From Natronincola ferrireducens (GTDB taxonomy: Bacteria > Bacillota > Clostridia > Peptostreptococcales > Natronincolaceae): a stretch of 64,000 bases of DNA. Where the stretch lies: NCBI RefSeq assembly GCF_900100845.1, contig NZ_FNFP01000002.1, forward strand, positions 124,001-188,000. The letters run 5' to 3'. Shown piece by piece: positions 5,865 through 15,390 of this stretch. A program made the position numbers and the translations under genes. The notes beneath the pieces were generated by a model. The model was given only the letters and a program-made list of their open reading frames with translations, ran no database searches and had not been told where the DNA came from. Each line of letters starts with the position of its first letter. The stretch's first letter is position 1.

Positions 5865-6649
5865 TTGACAAAGAACAGTATATACATCATATAAAGGATG
5901 ATGCATTAAGACATTCAATGGTTAAAATATTGGACAAGGTAGAAGGCGTCCTAAGAAACCATGATATTAAAGGAACAGATTTTTTAAATCCATATGAGAT
6001 AACAGCTGTAGAAGAAGTATTGTCTAACTTTGAAAATATTGCTTTCAAGGCATCTGGAGGATACAAAGGGGCAGAGAGACAAGTCCTTGTTATCTTTCAA
6101 GATTATTTGGCACTTGAATCTGTAAAAATCCCTGTGGCTGCTTTAGAACTCACTGGGAATATAAAATTCAAAACCTTAAATCATCGAGATTATTTAGGGG
6201 CTATATTATCATTAGGAGTTAAACGAGAAAAGGTTGGGGACATCATCATTAATGAAAATAGTTGTCAAATAGTTTTGCAGGAGGAGTTAAAAGACTTTCT
6301 TAAATTTCACTTGAATAAGGTAGGAAATGTTTCTATATCCATTAAAGAAATAGGGTTAGAAGAATTAAAGCCTTTGGATGTGACCTATAAAGAACTAAGT
6401 GGTACCGTTGCTTCATTAAGACTAGATAGTATTGTCAGCTTAGGATTTAAAGTGCCCAGAAGTGAAGCCCAAAGCTTAATAGCTAAGGAAAGAGTATATA
6501 TAAACTGGAAACCTATTAATAAAAATTTCTATGAAATACATCCCAGTGATGTTATCTCTGTAAGAGGTAGAGGACGTATAATTGTGGAGGGTATCCAAGG
6601 GGAAACAAAATCAGGTAGAGTACATATCAAACTGAAAAAACCAATATAA
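5861..6649 (+). CDS. ylmH: YlmH family RNA-binding protein (S4 domain)
   Basis: The 262-residue protein has the YlmH N-terminal part (FLNPYEITAVEEVL, GYKGAERQVLVIF) and a C-terminal S4 RNA-binding domain at about residues 180-245 (LDSIVSLGFKVPRSEAQSLI, then VYINWKP and SVRGRGRIIV). In Bacillus, YlmH has been linked to stalled-ribosome rescue alongside RqcH; an rqcH gene also lies in this window at 11.3-13.0 kb. GTG start, overlapping yggT by four bases. Confidence 0.9.
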   Translation: MIDKEQYIHHIKDDALRHSMVKILDKVEGVLRNHDIKGTDFLNPYEITAVEEVLSNFENIAFKASGGYKGAERQVLVIFQDYLALESVKIPVAALELTGNIKFKTLNHRDYLGAILSLGVKREKVGDIIINENSCQIVLQEELKDFLKFHLNKVGNVSISIKEIGLEELKPLDVTYKELSGTVASLRLDSIVSLGFKVPRSEAQSLIAKERVYINWKPINKNFYEIHPSDVISVRGRGRIIVEGIQGETKSGRVHIKLKKPI

Positions 6650-6666
6650 TAATGGAGGTGACCTTA

Positions 6667-7125
6667 ATGCTTACACCTTTAGATATTCAAAATAAAGAGT
6701 TTAAAAAAGCGTTTAGAGGTTATAAAGAAGAGGAAGTAGATGAATTTTTAGACGAAGTTATGATACATTATGAAAAGCTATTTAAAGAAAATGCTGAATT
6801 AAAGGATAAGATAGAGAAAGCGCAGCAACAGGTGGAACAGTATAAAAATTTAGAAGAAACTTTGAAAAACACATTAGTTGTAGCCCAAAACACAGCGGAG
6901 GAAGTGAAAAGTAATGCATCTAAAAAATCTCAGCTAATTATTGAAGAAGCTGAGATACAAGCAAAAGAAATTATTAATAATGCCAAAAAAGATGTAGAAG
7001 ATGTAAAGTATGAATATGAAGAAGTAAAAAAACAGATGAAAATTTTTAAAACTAGGTATAAAACCTTACTACAATCTCAATTGGAGACATTATTAGAAAC
7101 CAAAGAAGAATTAGAAGGAAGTTAA
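6667..7125 (+). CDS. divIVA: Cell division/polarity protein DivIVA
   Basis: The N-terminal membrane-curvature-binding domain is clear: MLTPLDIQNKEFKKAFRGY followed by EEEVDEFLDEV. The rest (about residues 35-150) is a long coiled coil rich in Glu, Lys and Gln. DivIVA marks septa and poles and recruits Min or wall-growth factors. I set the start at ATG 6667 because GGAGGTGA (6655-6662) is its SD and DivIVA proteins begin this way; ATG 6652 would put the SD inside the gene. It ends the division operon and is followed by a hairpin. Confidence 0.93.
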   Translation: MLTPLDIQNKEFKKAFRGYKEEEVDEFLDEVMIHYEKLFKENAELKDKIEKAQQQVEQYKNLEETLKNTLVVAQNTAEEVKSNASKKSQLIIEEAEIQAKEIINNAKKDVEDVKYEYEEVKKQMKIFKTRYKTLLQSQLETLLETKEELEGS

Positions 7126-7165
7126 TGATTTGTTAGTAGATGCATTAATATTAAGTATGATAAAG

Positions 7166-7198
7166 TCTCGTTCTAATCAATAACTTGAACGAGATTTT
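7166..7198 (+). terminator. Hairpin terminator after divIVA
   Basis: An 8-bp perfect stem TCTCGTTC/GAACGAGA with a 13-base loop is followed by TTTTGATTTG. The T-run is short, so termination may be partial. Confidence 0.55.
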
Positions 7199-7285
7199 GA
7201 TTTGCGTATAAAAAACGCTGAAAAAGGTCTATACTTTAACAACAGTTAAAAAGGATTATTCTTAGAAAATTTAGGAGGTAAAAAT

Positions 7286-7984
7286 ATGAATAGGATAGGT
7301 ATTATTGGAGCAATGGATGAGGAAGTAGATATTCTTAAGGACGAAATGAAGGTTCAAGAGATTAAAAATATAGGGAATATGGATTTTTATATAGGACAGC
7401 TGTCAAGTAGAGAGATTGTATTAGTTCGCTGTGGAATTGGGAAAGTTAATGCTGCAGTATGCACTCAAATCTTGATAGGACAACTTGGAGTAGAAGCTGT
7501 TATTAATACGGGAGTAGCAGGAGGAATTCATGATAGCTTAGAGGTTTTAGATGTAGTAATTTCTACAGATGTACAGCAGCATGATTTTGATGTAACAGGA
7601 TTTGGATATAAAATAGGTGAAATACCAAGGATGGATACTTCTATCTTTAAGGCAGATGAAAACTTGCTGGATATGGGGTATAGGGCAGCAAAAAAAGCGT
7701 TGAAAAATCATAAGGTATTAAAGGGTAGAATTGTCTCAGGGGATGTTTTTGTTAGTAGTCCTGAATTAAAAAATAAAATACAGGAAGTTTTTCAAGCCTA
7801 TTGTACAGAGATGGAGGGGGCAGCTATAGGACATACCTGTTATTTAAATGGAGTACCCTTTGTCATAATTAGAGCTATGTCAGATAAAGCGGATGGGTCG
7901 GCCCATACCAGTTTTACAGAATTTGTTACAGAGGCTGCCAATCATTCAAAAGCAATTGTTATGGACATGTTGAATCAAATTTAA
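7286..7984 (+). CDS. mtnN: 5'-methylthioadenosine/S-adenosylhomocysteine nucleosidase
   Basis: MtnN (Pfs) hydrolyses MTA and SAH to adenine and the thioribose or ribosyl-homocysteine product, clearing by-products of SAM use. The N-terminus MNRIGIIGAMDEEVDILK, the ligand-binding VNTGVAGGIHDSLEVLDVV-like segment, the catalytic and ribose-binding EMEGAAIGH (Glu at about residue 175) and MSDKADG with its conserved Asp are all present. Length 232 is typical. SD AGGAGG precedes the ATG. It appears to be a single gene: a terminator lies upstream and 222 bases without a gene follow. No SAM riboswitch is visible. Confidence 0.95.
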   Translation: MNRIGIIGAMDEEVDILKDEMKVQEIKNIGNMDFYIGQLSSREIVLVRCGIGKVNAAVCTQILIGQLGVEAVINTGVAGGIHDSLEVLDVVISTDVQQHDFDVTGFGYKIGEIPRMDTSIFKADENLLDMGYRAAKKALKNHKVLKGRIVSGDVFVSSPELKNKIQEVFQAYCTEMEGAAIGHTCYLNGVPFVIIRAMSDKADGSAHTSFTEFVTEAANHSKAIVMDMLNQI

Positions 7985-8206
7985 AATATTCGTAAGCTCC
8001 TACTATGTAAAGTACTATTTTTACTGCTGTATAATGACCCTACTTAATAGCTAAAACAATACTTATTTGTAAAGAAAAAGGTACCCAAGTTACTTGATGT
8101 AGCACTGAATCTCCAATTTTTACAAAGTAAAAGCCGCAGGACTACAATATACTGAAGGATAAATTTCACTGAAAGGGTTAAAATATATTAACAGAGGAGA
8201 GCAGAT

Positions 8207-8500
8207 ATGTCTAGTAATAGAAAAAAGCCAAATCTAGGTGATAAGCTAGAGGATTTATCTAGAAAAATGGATAATATGAGGGTAGCAGAATATGTGGCGT
8301 TGGTTTCTAGCCCTAAAAAGCTTTTTTTAATGAATTTTTTGCTGGGGTTAGTTCGAGGCATAGGTATGGGCATAGGTTTTACCCTGCTCACAGGACTTAT
8401 TATAGCGTTATTAGCTTATATGCTACGCAGTTGGGTAAATCTTCCCTTCATTGGTAAGATCATAGCAGATTTAATAGAAATTATTGAAAATTATAGGTAG
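8207..8500 (+). CDS. DUF5665 family membrane protein
   Basis: The 97-residue product has a charged N-terminus (KLEDLSRKMDNMRVAEYV) and then the family core: SSPKKLFLMNFLLGLVRGIG, a long hydrophobic stretch with GIGFTLLTGLIIALLAYML, and the C-terminal LPFIGKIIADLIEII. One or two membrane helices are predicted. DUF5665 proteins are common in clostridia and have no known function. SD GAGGAG. It stops 12 bases before the yteA-like gene, so the two are probably co-transcribed. Confidence 0.78.
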   Translation: MSSNRKKPNLGDKLEDLSRKMDNMRVAEYVALVSSPKKLFLMNFLLGLVRGIGMGIGFTLLTGLIIALLAYMLRSWVNLPFIGKIIADLIEIIENYR

Positions 8501-8512
8501 GAGGGTTATTGT

Positions 8513-9181
8513 TTGAATGTAAAAAAACTAGAACATTTTAAAAACTTACTTTTAAAAGAAAAACAAGAAATTGTTGATACCCTAAGACGAATGGAGGAAC
8601 ATCAACCCCATAGTGGGTCTATGAAGGAATATACTGAAGAATTGTCGGCTTATGACAATCATCCGGCAGATTTGGGCACAGAAATGTTTATGACATCTAT
8701 GCAGGCAAATTTGGAAAACAACGAAAAATATAGATTGCATGAGATTGATAGGGCTTTAAAAAGAATAGAAAATGATGAATATGGGATATGCAGAGATTGT
8801 AGTGGTGGTATTTCTGAAGAAAGACTAGAAATATTGCCAGAGGCAGATACTTGTATGGAATGTGAAAAAGGAAAAGTAGCTCTATATGATTCTAGTAGTA
8901 ATCGACCTGTAGAAGAAAGACTACTGAGGCCTCCTTTTGGCAGAACCCATAAAAATACTGATGATTACACAGGCTATGATGGTGAGGATGCTTATCAAGA
9001 AGTAGCTAAGTATAATGAAGTGAAAAGTGATCCTTCTTTTTCCACCGGAGATAATCAAGGGGTATTTGATGATGATAGTTTAGGTATTGTTGAGGGAACA
9101 GATAAAATAACTGAAGGACACTATAAAAGCCAGATACCAGGCACAACTAAGGAAAGAAAAGGAAAGAAGGATTCTCAATAA
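8513..9181 (+). CDS. yteA: TraR/DksA-type zinc-finger protein, YteA family
   Basis: The 222-residue product has an N-terminal coiled coil (residues 1-35 and 60-90), the conserved YDNHPADLGTEMF motif, and a DksA-type C4 zinc finger (CRDC...CMEC, at about residues 100-125) framed by YGICRDC and LPEADTC. YteA-like proteins are sporulation-associated in Bacillus. The C-terminal 90 residues are polar and acidic with the typical EDAYQEVAKYN segment. TTG start 8513 behind GGAGGG. The family is larger than DksA itself, and direct binding to RNA polymerase is not established for it. Confidence 0.82.
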   Translation: MNVKKLEHFKNLLLKEKQEIVDTLRRMEEHQPHSGSMKEYTEELSAYDNHPADLGTEMFMTSMQANLENNEKYRLHEIDRALKRIENDEYGICRDCSGGISEERLEILPEADTCMECEKGKVALYDSSSNRPVEERLLRPPFGRTHKNTDDYTGYDGEDAYQEVAKYNEVKSDPSFSTGDNQGVFDDDSLGIVEGTDKITEGHYKSQIPGTTKERKGKKDSQ

Positions 9182-9189
9182 TAACACAG

Positions 9190-9222
9190 AAAAAAAGGTA
9201 CTTTTTGTATCTTTTTTCTTTT
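9190..9222 (+). terminator. AT-rich terminator before lspA
   Basis: An 11-bp stem AAAAAAGGTAC/GTATCTTTTTT (one G-U pair) with a five-T loop is followed by CTTTTT. Just downstream, TGATATAAT (9228-9236) looks like an extended -10 for lspA. Confidence 0.5.
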
Positions 9223-9269
9223 TAGAATGATATAATCATAAAAGTAATAAAGAAGAAAGGGGCTCGTAT

Positions 9270-9719
9270 ATGAACTACATTATATCCTTTATTGTATTGT
9301 TATTGGATCAGGTGAGCAAAATATTAGCATTAAACTATTTAAAAGAAATTGGAGAAATTCCTATAATAAAAAACTTTTTATATTTTACCTATGTTGAAAA
9401 TCGTGGTGCAGCCTTTGGTATACTTCAGAATCAAAAATGGTTTTTTGTTATTATGACATTTGCTGTTGTAGGATTTATCATTATTTATTTTACAAAAAAC
9501 AAAGACTACCCCAAGCCTATGATGATTGGATTAAGCTTAATTGTCGGTGGTGCTATAGGCAATTTAATTGACAGGGTATTATATGGCTTTGTGGTGGACT
9601 TTATTGATTTTAGAGTATGGCCTGTATTTAATATTGCAGACTCTGCTATTGTAATAGGCCAAATACTGATTGTTTATGTTATTTTAAAATACGATCGCTT
9701 GAACCAAAAGGAGATGTAA
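9270..9719 (+). CDS. lspA: Lipoprotein signal peptidase (signal peptidase II)
   Basis: LspA cleaves the signal peptide of prolipoproteins after lipid modification. Four membrane segments are visible. The catalytic Asp residues sit in GNLIDRVLYGFVVDFIDF and FNIADSAIVIG, and the ENRGAAFGIL motif is intact. Length 149 is typical. SD GAAAGGGG. It overlaps nothing and stops 4 bases before the pseudouridine synthase gene, the usual lspA-rluD order of Firmicutes. Confidence 0.95.
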   Translation: MNYIISFIVLLLDQVSKILALNYLKEIGEIPIIKNFLYFTYVENRGAAFGILQNQKWFFVIMTFAVVGFIIIYFTKNKDYPKPMMIGLSLIVGGAIGNLIDRVLYGFVVDFIDFRVWPVFNIADSAIVIGQILIVYVILKYDRLNQKEM

Positions 9720-9723
9720 CGCT

Positions 9724-10650
9724 TTGGATAAAGAAGTATTTTTTGTATCGGAAGAAGAGGAAGGTATTCGGTTGGATTTGTACATTTCAGAGGAATATAA
9801 GGACTTAAGCAGAAGCTATATACAAAAGCTTATCAAGGATAGTATGGTTAAGGTGAATAATAAACATGAAAAAAGCAAGTACATTGTTAAAGAAGGGGAT
9901 GAGATTGAGGTATTGATACCCCCTCCTAGGGAACTAGATATAAAACCTCAAAATATTTCCTTAGATATTGTCTATGAAGATGAAGATGTAATTGTGGTCA
10001 ATAAACCTCAAAATATGGTTGTACATCCTGCTCCGGGAAACTATGAAAACACTTTAGTAAATGCCTTGTTATATCACTGTAAAAATCAGTTATCCTCTAT
10101 CAATGGTGTAATTCGTCCCGGAATTGTCCATCGAATTGATAAAGATACCTCTGGTTTATTAATGGTTGCAAAAAATAATTGTGCCCATAGATCCTTAGCC
10201 GAACAATTAAAAGAACATACGATTACGAGGAAGTACCACGCTATTACCCTCGGAAGAATTAAGGAAAATAAGGCCACTATTAATGCTCCTATTGGCAGAC
10301 ATCCTATTCATCGTTTAAAAATGGCAGTGGTAGAGGGGGGCCGAGAGGCTGTAACCCATATACAGGTATTGGAAAGATTTCATCAATATACATATATTGA
10401 AGCAAAGCTAGAAACTGGGAGGACCCATCAAATTCGTGTTCATTTATCCTATATCAAGCACCCCTTACTAGGGGATGAGGTGTATGGAGGCAATACTAAA
10501 AAGTTTAACCTAGCGGGTCAAGTTTTACATGCTAAGGTTTTAGGATTTATTCATCCTAGCAAAGGGGAGTATATGGAATTTGAGGTATCTTTACCTCAAA
10601 ACTTTGAAAGATTATTGAAAATAATAGGAAGTAGTAATTCCCAGGGATAA
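9724..10650 (+). CDS. RluA/RluD family 23S rRNA pseudouridine synthase
   Basis: An N-terminal S4 domain (residues about 14-75) is followed by the RluA catalytic domain with the motif HRIDKDTSGLLMVAKN, whose Asp is the catalytic residue, and by GRTHQIRVHL and HPLLGDEVYGG. The family converts uridines of 23S rRNA (RluD: helix 69) to pseudouridine. The exact site cannot be assigned from sequence; YlyB of Bacillus holds the same position next to lspA. TTG start 9724 behind AAGGAG. It is followed after 29 bases by pyrR. Confidence 0.9.
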   Translation: MDKEVFFVSEEEEGIRLDLYISEEYKDLSRSYIQKLIKDSMVKVNNKHEKSKYIVKEGDEIEVLIPPPRELDIKPQNISLDIVYEDEDVIVVNKPQNMVVHPAPGNYENTLVNALLYHCKNQLSSINGVIRPGIVHRIDKDTSGLLMVAKNNCAHRSLAEQLKEHTITRKYHAITLGRIKENKATINAPIGRHPIHRLKMAVVEGGREAVTHIQVLERFHQYTYIEAKLETGRTHQIRVHLSYIKHPLLGDEVYGGNTKKFNLAGQVLHAKVLGFIHPSKGEYMEFEVSLPQNFERLLKIIGSSNSQG

Positions 10651-10658
10651 ATTGTTAA

Positions 10659-11216
<558 letters not shown>

Positions 11217-11219
11217 AAA

Positions 11220-11250
11220 AACCCTATGTAAATACATAGGGTTGCTCTTT
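11220..11250. terminator. Bidirectional terminator between pyrR and rqcH
   Basis: A perfect 10-bp palindrome (ACCCTATGTA-AA-TACATAGGGT, 11221-11242), extendable by one pair, sits between convergent genes. It has A-rich DNA on its left and TTGCTCTTT on its right, so it can serve both strands. Confidence 0.75.
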
Positions 11251-11262
11251 ATCAATAAGGCA

Positions 11263-13035
11263 TTAACTCATTTGATATAGGTTGCAAATAGCCTTCTCGT
11301 TTCCGTCTACTAAAATAGTAGTATAATAATCATAGATTACCATACCTGGTTTAGCGCCTTTGGGTTTTCGCACATTTTTCTTTTGGGTATAGTCTACAGC
11401 TACTTTTGTAGCGTTTTTGGCTTTGCTATAATAGGCAGCTAAAGAAGCAGCTTCTTCAATGGCTCTTTGTGAGTACTTTTGGTTGTTTCCTTTTAAAATG
11501 ACGTGGGAGCCGGGCATATCCTTAACATGAAACCATAAATCCTCTTTATCAGCAATTTTTAGAGTGATTTCATCATTTTGCTTGTTGTTTTTTCCTACTA
11601 ATATTTCAAATCCATCAGAGGATTTATACTTTAAATGACCAGACTTTTTAAAATTAGCAACAACTTTTTTACCGTAACGCTTTTTAAGGTAACCTATTTC
11701 TACTAATTCACTATGGATTTCTTCAAGATCTGAAAGATAAGTTGATTGATCTATATTAACAATGATTTGCTCTAGATAATTAATTTCAGTTTGGGTTTTT
11801 TCTAACTGTTTATCTATCTCTAACAAAGCAGTTTTTGATTTATTATATTTTTTATAATAGGCCTGAGCATTTTGGGAGGGAGTTAACCTTTTATCTAACT
11901 GAAGTTTAATAGCCTGTTGAGCTTCATCATAATAATTAATTACCTCTATGGTATCCATACCTTTTTGAATTTGATATAAGTTAGCAGTTAAAAGTTCTCC
12001 CTTTAATTTATAGCTATCAGCTTTCTCTGCTTTTTTTAGATCTTGGTGAAGATTTTGAAGCTTATTGTATAACCGTTCAAGCTTGATGGTGATTGCTTTT
12101 CTCATGTCATAGGATTTTTGTTTAATCCTTTCTTTTGAATCACGATGAATGTAAAAAGTTTCTAGCATTTCACTGGTAGAGGAAGCTGCTTCATGTGTAC
12201 AAAAGGATAGATGCTTCAAATCAACAACACTAAAGTCAACGTATTGATTACGGTTGGTATCTATAAAAATAGAAGGAACATAATTGTGATTTTTAACTGT
12301 TGCTGTAATGAAGGAAAATCCATTAAATAATTCAATGAATTCTAAATCTGATAGATTACTAATAAGTCCATCATTATCAACATTAGCTATAAAAGCAATT
12401 TCCTTAGCGATTAAGGGAGAGATCCCTGTAAAACAATTATATATAGCTTTTTCTACTGAAAGAGATGAAAAATGATTCAAGAGGGTTTGAAAGTCTTGGA
12501 AACTATTGACCGTTAATGGATTATATTTATTCTGCGAAGGAGGCATAGCATACTGTAATCCAGGTAAGACTTGACGATAACGACTAACATCTAAAGAAAC
12601 CCTCTTAATACTATCTAAAATTTTGTTATCCTCACAGTCTATTAGTATGATATTACTATGACGACCCATCATCTCAATAATCAATTCCCTGGACTTTACC
12701 ATATTTAATTCATCTAAGGTTTCAATTGTAAGTTTAACAACTCTTTCGAAATCTGGTTGTTGAATAGCTACTATTTTCCCTCCCTGTAAATATTTTCGTA
12801 GTAGCATACAGAAGTTTGGAGGAGTAGCGGGATTTTCTTTATTTGTATTTGTAAAGTGTATTCTAGGATAATTACTATTAGCAGATAATAAAAGCTTAAG
12901 GTTTTTTCCTTGACCTCTTAAATGTATAATAATTTCATCAACTTCTGGTTGATAGATTTTTTCTATCCTATTAAAGGTTAATAATTTATTTAAATCATAA
13001 ACTAAAGCAGATACAACTAAACCGTCTAATGCCAT
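11263..13035 (-). CDS. rqcH: Rqc2-homolog RqcH (NFACT family)
   Basis: The 590-residue protein has the NFACT-N domain (MALDGLVVSALVYDLNKLL; later VRKYLQGGKI-like LLRKYLQGGKIVAI), a middle coiled coil, and the C-terminal NFACT-R domain with DLWFHVKDMPGSHVILKG. RqcH binds obstructed 50S subunits and adds C-terminal alanine tails to stalled chains, marking them for proteolysis. It was formerly annotated as a fibronectin-binding protein. On the minus strand the ATG follows AGGAGG. It is the only minus-strand gene within the first 30 kb. Confidence 0.93.
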   Translation of the reverse strand: MALDGLVVSALVYDLNKLLTFNRIEKIYQPEVDEIIIHLRGQGKNLKLLLSANSNYPRIHFTNTNKENPATPPNFCMLLRKYLQGGKIVAIQQPDFERVVKLTIETLDELNMVKSRELIIEMMGRHSNIILIDCEDNKILDSIKRVSLDVSRYRQVLPGLQYAMPPSQNKYNPLTVNSFQDFQTLLNHFSSLSVEKAIYNCFTGISPLIAKEIAFIANVDNDGLISNLSDLEFIELFNGFSFITATVKNHNYVPSIFIDTNRNQYVDFSVVDLKHLSFCTHEAASSTSEMLETFYIHRDSKERIKQKSYDMRKAITIKLERLYNKLQNLHQDLKKAEKADSYKLKGELLTANLYQIQKGMDTIEVINYYDEAQQAIKLQLDKRLTPSQNAQAYYKKYNKSKTALLEIDKQLEKTQTEINYLEQIIVNIDQSTYLSDLEEIHSELVEIGYLKKRYGKKVVANFKKSGHLKYKSSDGFEILVGKNNKQNDEITLKIADKEDLWFHVKDMPGSHVILKGNNQKYSQRAIEEAASLAAYYSKAKNATKVAVDYTQKKNVRKPKGAKPGMVIYDYYTTILVDGNEKAICNLYQMS

Positions 13036-13205
13036 AATCTATGCCTCCTATTCATTTGGTAATCCTACTATAGCATAAAAGGATGTTGAATGCAAAAAAC
13101 ATAGAATCTATAACAATTATGGAAGGAAACTATTGCATTCTTTAACTATTATTAGTATGCTTTTAATATTAAAAGAAATTTAAACTAGCTAAAAAATAAT
13201 CAAAA

Positions 13206-13235
13206 TTTACTTTAACAAAAATAAATTCCTATAAA
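13206..13235 (+). promoter_or_regulatory. Predicted dapF promoter
   Basis: TTTACT (13206-13211) and TATAAA (13230-13235) are 18 bases apart, 36 bases before the dapF start. The -10 overlaps the left end of a 16-bp perfect palindrome. Confidence 0.45.
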
Positions 13236-13249
13236 AGTGTTAACACTTT
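13234..13249. promoter_or_regulatory. 16-bp perfect palindrome at the dapF transcription start
   Basis: AAAGTGTTAACACTTT is a perfect 8+8 inverted repeat starting inside the -10 and covering the expected +1. This is where a repressor operator would lie. It has no T-run, so it is not a terminator. I cannot name the regulator. Confidence 0.5.
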
Positions 13250-13270
13250 AAAATAGAGTGAGGTGTAAAA

Positions 13271-14122
13271 ATGAATATACCCTTTAAAAAGCTCCATGGA
13301 GCGGGAAATGATTTTGTTATCATAAAACATGAAAATTTCCCCTATAAAAAAGATTTTAGCCAGCTAGCTATAAAAAGCTGCCATAGACGATTTGGTATTG
13401 GAGCCGATGGATTAATGGTGGTGGCTGGATCTGAAATAGCTGATTTCAAAATGCATTATTATAACAGTGATGGTTCCGAGGCTAACATGTGTGGCAATGG
13501 TATAAGGTGTTTTGCCAAGTTTGTATTTGATGAAGGATTGATAAGGAAAAGACACTTTTCTATTGAAACCTTAGCAGGTATCAAAAACATTAGCATAAAG
13601 GAACAGGATGATAAAGTACATACTGTTGTTGTTAACATGGGTAAGATGATCCTAGAACCTAACAAAATCCCTGTTGTAACAGAAGAGGTGGACAAATTTA
13701 TCAATCAATCTTTAGAGCTAGAGGACAAACAATTTGTTATATCAACGGTTTTAATGGGGGTCCCCCATACTGTTATTTTTACTGAAGATTTACAGTTAGC
13801 CACAATAGAAGAATGGGGGCCAATTATCGAAACACATAGGATGTTTCCTGAGAAGACAAACGTTAATTTTGCCAAGATTGTAGACAGATGCCACATAGAA
13901 GTTAGAACATGGGAACGGGGTGCCGGTTATACCCTAGCCTGTGGTACTGGCGTAACCAGTGTTTGTGGTGTTGCCCACTACTTAGGACTGGTGGATGAAA
14001 CTGTTCGGGTTAATACAGAGGGTGGAGAACTAATAATTACTATATTTGAAGATGGTAATATAGATATGGAGGGACCCGCGGAGGATATATGCTGTGGGGT
14101 ATATTTTTTCAAAGAATCTTAA
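13271..14122 (+). CDS. dapF: Diaminopimelate epimerase
   Basis: DapF interconverts LL- and meso-diaminopimelate, the last step before meso-DAP enters peptidoglycan or is decarboxylated to lysine. Both catalytic cysteines are present: NMCGNGIRCF (about residue 74) and ACGTGVTSV (about residue 225). The N-terminal LHGAGNDFV is the usual signature. Length 283 is typical. SD GAGGTG. No other lysine-pathway gene is adjacent. A palindrome overlapping its promoter suggests specific control. Confidence 0.95.
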   Translation: MNIPFKKLHGAGNDFVIIKHENFPYKKDFSQLAIKSCHRRFGIGADGLMVVAGSEIADFKMHYYNSDGSEANMCGNGIRCFAKFVFDEGLIRKRHFSIETLAGIKNISIKEQDDKVHTVVVNMGKMILEPNKIPVVTEEVDKFINQSLELEDKQFVISTVLMGVPHTVIFTEDLQLATIEEWGPIIETHRMFPEKTNVNFAKIVDRCHIEVRTWERGAGYTLACGTGVTSVCGVAHYLGLVDETVRVNTEGGELIITIFEDGNIDMEGPAEDICCGVYFFKES

Positions 14123-14196
14123 ACAATAGACTTGTAAATCTAACAGGTGACATATAGAATATTAAAGGGAGAATGATGAAAACGGAGGATGAATTT

Positions 14197-15078
14197 ATGT
14201 TGATTAGCATGACAGGGTTTGGTAGAGGGGAAGGACAACAGGAGGGTAAACATTTTCAAATTGAAGTAAAATCCGTAAATCACAGATATATGGATATAAG
14301 TATTAAGATGCCCAGAAGTTTTACCTACTTAGAGGATAATATTAGACAATTAATAAAAGCATATATTAAAAGAGGTAGAGTGGAGATCTTTATTACCTAT
14401 AAAAATCTTGGGGAAAGTGATGTAAAGGTCGTTACAGACGTTGCTCTAGCCCATCAGTATATAACGGCATTAGAGGAAATTCATAATAATTTTAAGGTTG
14501 AAAAGGATATTGCAGTTTCAACTATAGCAAAGTTTCCTGATGTCCTAAAGCTTGAAAAACAAGAAGAAGATGCAGAGATAATATGGAGACTTTTAGAAAA
14601 AGGCCTAGTAAATGCTTTAGAGGATTTAATGGATATGAGAAAGGCCGAAGGAAGTAAATTAAAAGAAGACCTATTGAAGCGCCTTAATATACTTATAGGT
14701 TTAATAGGGAAAATAGAAGCAAGGACGCCAGAGATAGTAAAGGAGTATAGAGAAAAACTAACAAAGCGTATTAAAGAAATATTAGATGAAGCTTTAGAGG
14801 TGGATGAAGGAAGGATAGCAATGGAGGTGGCTTTATTTGCTGATAAAAGCAACATAACAGAAGAACTGGTTCGCTTTAATAGTCATATAGAGCAATTTAA
14901 AAAAGCTATGGAACAAGATGATGCTGTTGGAAGAAAGTTGGATTTCCTCATTCAGGAAATGAATAGGGAAGTTAACACCATCGGCTCTAAAGCCAATGAC
15001 TTAATCGTTTCTAATATTGTAGTAGATATTAAAAGCGAGTTAGAAAAAATAAGGGAACAGATACAGAATATTGAATAG
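14197..15078 (+). CDS. yicC: YicC/YloC family endoribonuclease
   Basis: The start MLISMTGFGRGEG, the central SVNHRYMDISIKMPR and the C-terminal DUF1732 part (FLIQEMNREVNTIGSKAND) identify the YicC family, RNases that act on structured or small RNAs. I set the start at ATG 14197, behind CGGAGGATG, because family members begin at this point; ATG 14173 adds eight unmatched residues. It opens the remA-gmk-rpoZ-coaBC series, as in Bacillus (yloC-ylzA-gmk-rpoZ-coaBC). Confidence 0.92.
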   Translation: MLISMTGFGRGEGQQEGKHFQIEVKSVNHRYMDISIKMPRSFTYLEDNIRQLIKAYIKRGRVEIFITYKNLGESDVKVVTDVALAHQYITALEEIHNNFKVEKDIAVSTIAKFPDVLKLEKQEEDAEIIWRLLEKGLVNALEDLMDMRKAEGSKLKEDLLKRLNILIGLIGKIEARTPEIVKEYREKLTKRIKEILDEALEVDEGRIAMEVALFADKSNITEELVRFNSHIEQFKKAMEQDDAVGRKLDFLIQEMNREVNTIGSKANDLIVSNIVVDIKSELEKIREQIQNIE

Positions 15079-15090
15079 GGAGGCCACATA

Positions 15091-15366
15091 ATGAATATAA
15101 AATTAATCAATATTGGTTTTGGTAACATTGTCTCTGCTGGTCGTATTGTTGCCATTGTTAGCCCTGAATCAGCGCCTATTAAAAGAATTATTCAAGAGGC
15201 TAGGGACAGAGGTATGTTAATAGATGCTACTTATGGGCGTCGGACTAGAGCTGTTATTGTAACAGATAGCGATCACATTATTTTATCTGCAGTGCAACCA
15301 GAAACAGTTGCCCATAGATTAAATTCAAAGGACAAAGATGTTGAAACAATAACTGAAGTTGAATAG
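15091..15366 (+). CDS. remA: RemA family regulator (DUF370)
   Basis: The 91-residue product begins [20 protein letters not shown] and holds the family core [16 protein letters not shown] and [13 protein letters not shown]. RemA is a DNA-binding activator of biofilm-matrix and osmoprotection genes in Bacillus that forms ring-shaped oligomers. Target genes in this organism are unknown. It sits 12 bases after yicC and 24 before gmk, so it is part of that operon. Confidence 0.9.
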   Translation: MNIKLINIGFGNIVSAGRIVAIVSPESAPIKRIIQEARDRGMLIDATYGRRTRAVIVTDSDHIILSAVQPETVAHRLNSKDKDVETITEVE

Positions 15367-15390
15367 AGTAAGGAAGAGGAGATATATATT

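Noticed and set aside
7200-7285. Possible SAM or SAH riboswitch before mtnN
   Set aside because: Only short local hairpins (GCGT/ACGC, TTTAAC/GTTAAA) are present and the leader is too short for a known SAM or SAH class.
14481-14855. 124-codon minus-strand ORF inside yicC
   Set aside because: Shadow of yicC; Ser-rich, no start signal.
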